From Mactra quadrangularis (lineage: Eukaryota; Mollusca; Bivalvia; Venerida; Mactridae), in the NCBI GenBank assembly GCA_025267735.1, contig CM046294.1, forward strand, positions 19,464,162 through 19,528,161: DNA of 64,000 bases, written 5' to 3'. The notes beneath the pieces are model-generated. The model did no database searches. It was given only the letters and a program-made list of their open reading frames with translations, and had not been told where the DNA came from. Shown here piece by piece: positions 37,201 to 48,300 of the stretch (positions within the stretch are counted from its first letter, which is position 1; every line of letters starts with the position of its first letter). The position numbers and the translations under genes were made by a program.

Positions 37201-37855
37201 TTTTCGTCTAGATGAAAGCTACGCATTGATTGGTCGACACAAAGTTCATCTCGACGTGACCTTCCACGGAGACAGTAGAGATCCTGTACGACAACACTCT
37301 ACAGGATATCTGTTTACGGAGATTGTTCCTACTCTAAATACTTTTAAAACCTTCTTAAAACATCAAATACAAATCGAAGCAGAAATGTCAATCTTAAAAA
37401 ATAGGTATGAACAACATAACGAAAAATGGAAAGACTTTACAAACTTGTTAAATCAGTATTGATCTCAACAAAGGTTAGAAATAGTACAAGTAATTAAAAT
37501 GTGTTTGAAACCTGATCTTAGGCTCATTTTGTTTTTCAATAATTTTACAATCTTGTGAATACAATTTTGCAAAACTTATAATAAAGGGTTTAAAAGATTG
37601 AATGTAATAATGGTGGAACAAAATGGGCTTGGAAATAGTGAATGTGAGAGTGGGAGGAAATTGTGTGTGTGAGTGAGAGTGAGTGGTATTGTGAGTACGA
37701 GTGTGAATGAGAGAATGAAATTATGAGTCATTATGTATATGTATATATTTGAAAAACAATGTGGTTGTTATTTTTGTTTTATATTCTTTTGTGAAAATGT
37801 ATTCTGTAAACCATTAGTTGTTTTTGTTAAAAATAAATGATAAAAAAACAAAATG
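34258..37855 (+). mobile_element. Decayed L1/Tx1-like LINE, ORF2 remnant
   Basis: An AP-endonuclease domain begins near 34270 (TSMNVRGLGQK, LQETHST, NMYGPN, GGDFN), with frame breaks before the SDHSMI-type block near 34935. Most of the reverse transcriptase is deleted. Near 35455 a FADD-type active-site motif survives out of frame. The region after RT is open at 35584-36192 (LTLMGKVIVIKTFALPKLIY, FLWDGKP, NGGLKLPDI) and a cysteine motif (CDLCQCNTESTEHLFWEC) follows at 36599-37066. The C-terminal part (near 37335-37460) is separated by an insertion from about 36950. The 3' end is A-rich near 37850. Non-functional. Confidence 0.8.
36950..37335. repeat. Insertion in the LINE ORF2 remnant
   Basis: The C-terminal ORF2 reading is interrupted here. 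Part of the insert (GATGAAAGCTACGCATTGAT ... CTACAGGATATCTGTTTAC) is found inverted near 55145-55265, so it is an interspersed element of unknown type. Confidence 0.5.
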
Positions 37856-38383
37856 GGTATTAACAGACATGACAACTCGTTTTTTAATAAAACCCAAAAT
37901 GTAATCAGAGACATAGATGTTGTCTATGACTCTGATGTAATAAAGTGTCTGTTTATGTTGTTCGAAGGAAATAGTTTTAACTAACAATAGTTTTATGTCC
38001 GAACAGACAAAAATTACTCACGATTGTTTTAGTTCAGTTTATTTGTGATTCAAAAATACATAGATAGTACATAACAGAGTAAATGAGCAAATAATTTTAT
38101 TAAGACATAAAACACAACTATTTAAGAGATTACACTGACATGTCAAAATTAATATCCCTAGTTCTTGATTGTACCTAGAAGTCACTTTATAGCTCAAAAA
38201 AGTTGTGTAATTTTATTTTTTTTAAATGCCAGGCCACCATTTAAATAGTGTGAAATCTTCATCACGTACAGAAATCATTGCGTATCATTCCAAATGGGTG
38301 GAGTCTACTTTCTGTGCGCATGCCTGCTTGAAGAGTTGATATCAATCGTCTTCGAAGGTTGATTAAAGTTGTATATAGAGTTC
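37856..38383. other. Intergenic sequence
   Basis: No gene recognised. A short inverted repeat around 37905-37945 (AATCAGAGACATAGA, TCTATGACTCTGAT) is visible. Confidence 0.35.
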
Positions 38384-39127
38384 GGTCATTTCTCCACTAA
38401 GTCATTTCTCCCCTGGTCATTTCTCCACTTTCTACCCTGGTCATTTCTCCACCTTTTTATATTTGAGGTATATGTATATAATCTTATATGTTGATGTGTT
38501 TATTTTTATTTTTGAACATAAAAAAATTTAATTATAATGAAATTATTTAGAATAATATGATGATTTACTTATATTTATTGATAAAATCAACTTATATATG
38601 CAAGATTTATCCATTGAAAATGAAAGAAAAGCAATTATGCATGTTAATTAGTTTATTGATAATGATATATTTTGTTACCTTCTTTTGGGAATTATTAATG
38701 TTAAAAAAGAAATGAAGTGCAAATTCTATGTAAATAAGATTTTTTGATAAATAACATAAATTTGAACTAAACAATTGCAAATAAAGTCAGTATAAAACTA
38801 AGACTCATGTTATTGGATTGAATATTGAATAATACATTGAATAATACATCATAAAACAATCAATAAAATTATAAAGAAATGATATTTCTATATAAAAAAA
38901 ACATACATAACATTCTAAATATATAAACTATATATATAACATCAGTTTGTTTTTTTAATTGATTTAATGTATCAATATAACAATTCAACAATATGTGTAA
39001 TTATCACCTTATACAATACACCTCTTATATATATAAAAGTGGAGAAATGACCAGGGTAGAGTGGAGAAATGACCACTAAAAGTAGAGAAATGACCAGGGG
39101 AGAAATGACTTAGTGGAGAAATGACTT
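38384..39127. mobile_element. Foldback/TIR element with repeated GGTCATTTCTCCAC units, beside the ATP13A start
   Basis: The left terminus (38384-38454) has four GTCATTTCTCC units; the right terminus (39039-39127) has inverted copies with one extra unit. The ~580-bp interior is very AT-rich and has no open frame. The right end is about 180 bp before the ATP13A ATG at 39306. Confidence 0.85.
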
Positions 39128-39305
39128 GTTCCGGTTCATTCGGAAAACCGCTCGGGTGATTCCGTAAACTGACGATCAACGCAGTAATATCCGAGGTAGT
39201 TCCGAATGGTTCCGGTTCGGTATTAGGACCAATTATTCCGTATATGGTGAAAGTGTAAACAAACGTAAAAAACGTGTTTTATGTTTACGTTTCTGAAAAT
39301 CAAAG
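39128..39305 (+). promoter_or_regulatory. Probable 5' flank/5' UTR of the ATP13A-like gene
   Basis: A gap of 178 bp between a transposon end and the start codon. It contains a solo Mutator-like MITE end (39191-39215, ATATCCGAGGTAGTTCCGAA). No TATA box stands out. The assignment is by position only. Confidence 0.35.
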
Positions 39306-42300
39306 ATGTCAGGCGATATAGGTAACAAGTTGCTATTATTTCATGTTTTTATGATATTTCATTTATGCAGAATCGCCTTTCATAAATTATTTCATTTAGT
39401 AGGCTAAGTAAAAATAATAGACGTAAAGTCGACACAATTCTTGTTGAGAGTTCGACCTTATCTCTTCGACTCTTATCTGATGCCATTAGGCATTAGTCAT
39501 CTGGTTGTTTTCATGCAAACATACTTAATTTTGAAATCCCATGTTTTGCAAATATAAAAATAAACCATAGCGTTCCACCATTCGGCCGTCTGCGGTGCAA
39601 ATCAAAATCTAAAACGATGCAAGCAATTAGCATGCAGATACTGAGATAGCATCTGATAATTTCGGACCATGACTGATTCGTACCTAAATGAGCTTAAGCT
39701 TGTTATTACCGGTCCTGGCTGATTTTTTTTCTAACACATGATAACCTTTTCAATGTACTTAAACTTTTTGAGATATTTATTTATTCATTATATTTTAAAC
39801 AATACAATATCTGTCAGTGACTCAGTCTGACTGATAATGACTAGTTCACACTACCAGGTGTATAGCCATGGTATGCCTCAGTTTGGACACCGGGAACAAA
39901 CCGGGACTACGACTATAGCAGTGCTGGGATGAACTGCATTTGATTGGAATAAAATGTGTTGAATTAGTGGTTATTGGGGAAAGACCCCAGGGGTGTTTAA
40001 AATTTAAATACTACTGGGATTCTCTCCTTTTTAAGACCATGTGACTTGGTAAAACCATGGTAAACCAGCATGATCTGTGTCCAAGGTGGAGATACTGTGA
40101 CTCCTGGTTTGACTGTTTGATTTTTCCTGGTTTGTCCCAGTCCATCAGCTACAAATTACTGGGATGTACAGGGCTATGTGCCGAGACAGTGTGTCTTGGC
40201 ATAAAGACACACAGCCTGTCTGCCTAAATGATCTGTTGCTGGGCTGATGTTAATTTCCAATTTGCAAAGTTAAACTTTGATGCCATGTATCAAACAAAGA
40301 TTTATTCAAATTTTAATCTCTATCTGTAGGAATTTAATAACAGTTTATTGGGGACTGGGTCAGACCGTATAGTTAAGTTTGTTGAACTTTTACAAATTAA
40401 GACCCACTGACTGATATCTTTGACTTAAAATATTTATAAATGATCATTTGATTTTAGATTTGAAAAGTAAGAAGGCGAAGAAGAAATTTGTAGCAGGACC
40501 TCTGCCTATGGACCCTCAGAAATGTTATGTTAATCCAAATGAAGATGAACAGATGGTATGAATTATGTTTTGTTTTTTTTGTTTGGATTTAATTAGGGTC
40601 CGTCAGCTCCATAAGGATGCATTATGTGCAGACCCCTGGATGTGACTCCTCATCCCTTAAACGATTGGTTTTTTAATCTAAATTGAGTCAAATTTTGAAA
40701 AAAAATCCTGATATTTTACATATCTGGATAGTTTATTATATACCAAATTGAATTTTTGTTATAGCCAAAGGTAGGTTGTCTCCTTATTGCTAATTTAGCA
40801 CCATAGATTTGAGACTTCCCAATAAGTAGTATTTTAACTCTGTATGTTTGGTTCATTAATGATTTATATCATATGTCAGAGTATAGTATATTGTTATTGA
40901 ATTATGGTTTGACTTATTTCTTATATAATGCTGATTATTCTTATCAATTAAGATTATCTTGAGATAGTCCTATCATGTTAGTGAGAAAAATGGTCAAATT
41001 TCCATGCATGTCCCAACCAGAAAAAAGTTAACAAATCTAACTGTTAGGTAACCCGTAACTGGTCAATCCCACATTTTTATGTGTCTCCCCCCCCCCCCCC
41101 CCCCCTTCAAAATGTCTGTCACAGGTCTTGATGTTAGTGTCTTTAACCAGATTTACTAAATCATTTAGTGAATTTCACTTAAGGAAAAATGTAGCTTTTT
41201 TGGCAAGCCTCCCATATCAAATGATGTCTCAGGAGTTCCTGAGTGCAGACAAAATACTGATTAGAAAACATGTTTTCATCTTCTGGAATTTAGTACTGGC
41301 ACTTTAGACCTCATTTTGGAAAAAATATTAGGGTATAATAAGCATTGTTATGTTTTCAGGATTAAACAAAACATTCAAGGTTTTTGGATGTAGATTTGTG
41401 ATTAATAAAAAATTATTTTCCTATATTAAAAGCAGCTGAAATCATTGCAAATTAAGATTTTGGATACCCATTTATAAATCAATAGGCCATGGCAGTCAAC
41501 ATGAACTATAAATTTGTTTATTCTTGTATGAAGAGTAGCTTCCACATTGACTCATGAATGTCTTCATCCATGATAATGGTTAGGATTTCATGTACGATAA
41601 TATATACCAAGACATTAAAACTGGGTTTAACGCCTTGTCATCACAATTTTTTTAGGTTTTTACGGCGTCCAGGGCACCCTAACCTAGCTTTCCTGGACCC
41701 TTGTCTATAACCAGTACTTACGTACCCTTTCAGAAGGTAAAAAACTTTTCTATATAGTATATACCTTATTATTGAAAGAAGATTGAAATAATTGTCACTT
41801 CTCAAGGCAGGGTACAACCTTCCCAGGTGGGAATCGAACCCGTGCCCCCTTCAGGACTCTAGATTCGAAATTCAGACGCACTACAAACTAGGCTGCTATT
41901 ACCCAAGACAACTTATCATTTCTGCTACATGTATTTGCAAATAGAATACATCAGTTGTGAATCAACACAGTGTGCTCTGTGAGTAAACTGTCCCTCCCCT
42001 TCGCACAGCTTAGTAATGTATCTTTTATACTGCCCAGCCCCTACAGGTCTGAGCTAACATGTGGTCAGATAAACAGGTCAAAGCATATTAATTTGGAGTA
42101 CATGCAATATGACTTCATACCCAGTGACCTGCAAGTTGCAACTATCTTATTTAGTATACTTGATCACCTGACCAGGTAAGCCTGCAACTATTTTTAAAGT
42201 GCATAAAGTATTTATTTGTACCCAATGACCAGTGATTATATGACATTCATGTTGTACTTTAGCCACTCTTTGTTTTTTTATCAAGGCATTTTGTCATTTG

Positions 42301-45300
42301 ACAATTATTGGGTCGCCTCGCTCTAACAATGCTGTAACTACCAGATTTTTATTTTTGGGAAATGACTTCAAAAGTTCAAAGGGTCATATCTTTATTGTTT
42401 CAATCTGTATAAACATTAGACTTGGCAGGCACTTTAACAATGTATAGAGTCAAGAAATTTTTTTTAGAAGATAGAACAAGGTCATACTAATCGCTTGGGG
42501 TGTTTATCTCATTATCTTTCAAAAATGGAGATAGGACATTGTTAGATTGAGGCGACAATTATACATTACATGTAATCATATTAAAAAATGCTTTAGTTGT
42601 CAACGTATTTGATTGCACATGCTTTTAATAATTTGCTTTAGTTTATTATTTTTAAATCTTGTTGCACATGTCTATAGGAGAGGGAGACAGTCTTGTGCTG
42701 ACCTAACAATATATTTATATTATTATTCAGAGCTTGATATCAATTTTTAAAGGTGGTTTCCCCATAATTAGTAGTGGACTGTGGCAAATCCTCATCAAAA
42801 TTTGTCGCGGACGATTACATTCGGTTGTGCGCGTGCAAATAAAGGGATAATTACCACTGCAATTAATATAGTCCGCATTACGCGTTAACGAGCAGACGAT
42901 AAGAAGCACTTGTATATCTTATCTGGTTTATGTAAGGTAAAGGTCCTTTGTAACGCTTCCATGAGTTGTATACAGCCATATACTCTACCAAAACCCCATG
43001 TCTGACAGCGCTATCGGCACTTCGATTAAAAGTTGTTTGCCTGATTAGACAACTTGCTATATATTTTACTTGCCAATCCAAAATGTTTCCTAGCAGTAAC
43101 AAGTTGCCAGAACTCAGATATAATAGGTTGTCAGGAGCAACAGGACGACCTTTAATGTGGAGTCCTGATTATATAATTACTGTACAGTCTTATGTATACT
43201 TTTTAGATTCAGACATTTTGTTTTTCTTATATAACCATTACTTTTCATCATTGTACTAGAAGCTCTGTCTCGTGAATTCCGCACTAGTTGCCCCTGGGAG
43301 ATCCTCTACGCTGATGACCTCGCAATCACTGATACCTCATTGGAGTCTCTAATAGAAAGACTGACCAACTGGAAAAAAGGTATGGAAGGAAAAGGTCTCA
43401 GGGTTAACATGAGCAAAACCAAAGTGATGATCTCTGGCCCCAATCTCAACTCCCTCAAGAAGTCTGGAAAGTACCCCTGCGCAGTGTGTCTCAGTGGATC
43501 TGCTAGCAACGCCATACTATGCACAAACTGCTCCTGTTGGGTTCACAAGAAGTGCAGTGGAATCAAGGGCCCACTCAGATCAGACCCAAACTACAGATGT
43601 CCTCGATGCACAGGCTCAGCAAGACCCATTGATGGTAGGCCCGTGACATCTATTCAAGTGGAAGATGAGACACTCGAAGTTGTAGCAGACTTCTGTTACC
43701 TAGGAGATACTCTATCAGCAGGAGGGGGATGTGAGGCTGCAACCATAACACGCTGCAACTCTGCATGGAAGAAATTCAGAGAACTCCTTCCCATACTCAC
43801 CAACAAGCATCTGCCAATCACTACCAGAGGACGTGTGTACTCCACCTGTGTGAGAAGTGTCATGCTTCATGGGTCAGAAACCTGGGCTGTTTCTGCAAAC
43901 ATCCTTAAAAGACTGCAGCGAAACGACCGAGCCATGATAAGATGGACCTGCTGTGTCAAACCAGAGGATGATGTCCCCTTGGAGGATCTCCTGTCTCAGC
44001 TTAAAAACAAGAGATATTGCTGACGTTCTCCGAACAAACAGACTGAGATGGTTTGGCCACGTAGAACGTAGCACAAGCTGGATCTCCCTAGTCAGAAATT
44101 TGAACGTCACTGCACACCGGGGCCAAGGCAGACCAAAGCTAACCTGGGAAGACCTGGTTAAGCGTGACCGGCTTGAGCTGAAAATGGATGGAATCAGCCC
44201 TGAAGATCGCCAACAATGGAGAGGAAGACTTCGTTCAAGACCAGACACACAGGCCTCACCCTTACCAAGGAATAATCAACGGCCTGTTTAAAATAAACCG
44301 GATGATGATGAATGATGATGATGAACTGGGGAAGTTTACAGGCGTCTTCCCCTCTTGAAATTTCTTTAAAATCATGCAGTTTTTTCCAAATTTGGAGATT
44401 AACTTAGATTTTTTGTTCTCCTTTCTATGAAATTGCGATAAAATTTCCCCAAATGTTCTATATAAAAAAGCCCCGCTCCCCCCCCAAATGTTCTATATAA
44501 AACAGACCCCGGGGCCCCTTTCCCAAAAACTAAAGACCCGATATTTGAAATAGATATAGAGATATTACAATGATGAACTCTAAACACACTCTTATGTGGG
44601 GATATCTCATGTGTTACCATTAAGTAGGTGATAATTATAAATACATATAAAACCGGTTCATTAAAATTACTAAATTGTTTCTATTATACAGAATGTCACA
44701 TATTCATATCATGTTCTTGAAACTTAGTTTGTTAGTTAGGCGACACCATCAAAAATTCAAGAATGTTGGGTTAACTTGAAAGATATGCTGAACAAGTGTG
44801 AAATAAATTATTTGATATTTGTATTTTTGTGGCCTTAAGTGGGGCTGTTAAGTAATATATTTACTATTTTGTCTATACAAGTACCGGGTATTCAGAGTTT
44901 ATACTTATTTGTTTTAGCTCGTTTGTAAAACAAGTTCTTACAACTTAGATTAATAATTTTCCACCTCCTAGTGGCCCAGTATTGAGCTAGTAGAATAAAG
45001 TTTCTTGCTCAAGGAAGCAGCAGGATAGGTTTTTGATAGGAGCTTGCTATCCAATGGGTATCAGTCTAATTTAGGTAACGACTCGGCCATGCATGCTCCT
45101 TTTATATTTATACAAAGTGCAGAATATGGCCTACAAAACTGTCAGCTTTTACAGTATTTAATTACTCATGTAGTGTTGATGTACACAGGCCTATTGTTTT
45201 AACCATGATGTAATTACTTAAAGGAATATACAGGCAAATGACTTTGTCAAAAGTATAGAACCAATTTTAGTATTTAAAACCATATTAATAACGTAAGAAA

Positions 45301-48300
45301 TCACTTACTAATAACATTTGTCACTTATAACATTCAACTGAACGAATTAAAACATGTGGCATACAGATTGTTGAAAACGAAAGTAGGATACTGAGGGAAT
45401 CACCAAGCTATTTATAGATTTGTTATATGTAGTACTTGCTGAAATTAAACATTTTCATTGGTCGCTTCTTGTCTTTTCAACTTTCTTAGGCGGTTAGGAT
45501 ATCTTTTTAATAAAATTATACTAATACATATTGCACAATAAAAAGCTCTAGTCTCTTCTCATCAGTAATGCATATTTTAACACTAATCTATTTTTAGCTA
45601 ACCTGACCCGTGTGGGTCTAGTTAGGAAACACCCCAAATATTACAAGAAAATAAAGAAATATTTTGCCAAGTAAATTATAACAGTATCTGTTACATTCAC
45701 AGTTATAAAAAATATAATTAAAAATCAGGAAATATGAAGTTAAACTTTTGCCTGTATATCCCTTTAATACAGATCTTTGTAATTAGTTGATAAGTATAAG
45801 AATTTACATGTATTAAACAATGAAAACTAATTACTTCATAACTATAATACACTGGGGTCCAAAAGTTTCTTTACAAATTGTTAAATTTTTATGTTTTGGA
45901 ATATATTTAAACAAACTTTACTAATTGTTACTAGTTGTACAAAACCCGGGTCGATAGCGCAGTAGGTAGCGCACCAAGATTTGGAATCTGGTGCCCGAGG
46001 GGGTGCGGGTTCGAATCCCACCCGGGGAGGTTATACCCTTTCATGAAAATTTGCCAATAATGTCGATTTTCCTCCATTGATAAGATAATATGGAGAAGTT
46101 TCCGGCCTTGTGGAAGGGTAGGTGAGTACTGGTTATAGACAATGATCCAGGAAAGCTAGGTTAGGTGAGCTGGACGCCGTAAAATGACCTAAATTGTGTT
46201 GACAAGGCGATAAATCTAGTAAAAAACATAATAGTTGTACGACTAATATACAATTTATCATTAACTGTCAACTATGTTCTATCATATATATTTTTATTAT
46301 AATTTACGTGTATACAATAAAATGTTAAACCAAATGTGTCTGCATTAATTTTTGCTAAAAAATGATATAAGAAAATATGAAAGAAAGTACAAGTGTAAGA
46401 AACTTTTGGACCCCAGTGTATATTTTGTCAATTTAACATTTTATTTATTGGAGTTAACGCCGTGTCAACACAATTTTAGGTCATTTTACGGCGTCCAGCG
46501 CACCTAACCTAGCTTTCCTGGACCATTGTCTATAACCAGTACTCACCTTTCTCAAGTTACTGTATCTTTATAAGTCACCGAGCCATTTCAATGGGGACTT
46601 GACCTAGGTAGTGCCTCATAACCCGGACAAATCACATCAACACATTTGTGGTAATATAGTGACTAATAAACTTTCATTTTTCTTTCTTTTCTATGTTGGT
46701 TTGCCTGACAGATTTCTATATTTCTTTCCTATAATTTTATTGCTCTGTGTCTCTATTTTATTTAGTGTTCCTATCAATTTTCTCTGTATCTTTATTTTAC
46801 TTAGTGCACCATGATGTAATTGTCAATTAATGACAGCATCATGTATCATGTACATGTAAAAACTGATTGTAATCAAAGAGCATGTTAATCAGAGTTTCAA
46901 GCTCATGGTGTGTAATAATTAAACAGTAAAGTCAGTAGACAGGAGAGTCAGGCACAAAGGAAGCATTTTCAGATGGGGGGGGGGGGCTAATATGTTGAGA
47001 TTTATTTTTAGAAAAAAAAACGTTTCCTAATGTTACAGTACTTATGTTTGTGTTTAATTTTCATGTATCAATCAATTAAATTAATAGTGATTGAGGATCT
47101 CTATTTAATATGTCACATTAATTATTAATGTGACAGATTAAATAGAGATCCTCAATCACTATGACTGCTGAAATGTTGGGGGGGACTAAGCCCCCCCAGC
47201 CCCCCCCCCTGTTCCTACGAGCCTGGCAGTTAATTTTATGTCATTAGAAAGATAAAATGAAATTGGTGCATTCAAACATTAAGTTTTAAAAATACTGTTC
47301 CGTTCATAATGTTAATAACCTTTAATGTTTTATAAATGTGTTTCATTTTTTTGTTTTAAATTTTTACTTCTATACTATTCAATTTGCGAGTTTCCTGTTT
47401 TGTGGAAGAAACTGCGCAGCTTTGAATAAATCTTTTGTTTGTCGCTGGAGCACCTATATACCGGCATATCAAGTTGACAATTCTTTTTTGACAAAGCCTC
47501 TTGATATTTGCAAAAACTGCCAAAAATCAACAAAAATAGTGGGTTTTTTTGTGTCTATAAATAGTTCTAGATAAAACTAAAAATAGACACGTCAAACCAA
47601 AATCCCCGCAGCGGTTATCTCCCTTTATCAAATCATTAAGTAGCAAAGCGTGACTTAAGCACTGTGAGGAGTTTGCTTAAGCCCATGCTTGCACGGGCTC
47701 CCATCTAGTATGTTAGAAAATTTAAGAACATATTTGTTGAATTGTGGTGCTTTTCATAAAAATTCTTACGAAAAAAATCTTCGTAAGTCAGTTTCATATA
47801 ATTAGCACTTCAAAGTCAGATGGATAATAAGCATATATGATAACTATGATATGATATTCAAAAGGTATACACTATTCTACACAATTCTATAATATTTAAA
47901 TTTATAAGCCAAAAAATGAGTGTAATATTAAGTTTCTTCCTTTTGACTTACGAAGATTTTTTCTGTAAGAATTTTTGTGAAAAGAACCACTGGTTCGTAC
48001 ATGTACATGAATAACAATTACAATTGTTTAAAATTTAATAACTCTCATTTAAAGGTACTAGTTCACAGATTTGGTTGAATTTTTTCTGTAATTTCAAAAT
48101 ATCATTCAGTTTCTGTAATTGTGTCAAAACATAAATTCTTAATATTTTAAGACAAACTGACCTATAGGTTGCAAGAAATATACAATAAAAGTCACAAGAA
48201 TGCACTTAATTTGTCTATACCGTTATGTATTGGGTAGAATTTTTCTACATGAAACACCATCATTTGTAGTTATATGTCAATTTGTACTAAAATTGTCATT

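Noticed and set aside
42750..42792. U1 snRNA-like fragment (GGTGGTTTCCCC followed by AATTAGTAGTGGACTG)
   Set aside because: It covers only two short stretches and lacks the 5' splice-recognition end, so it may be chance.
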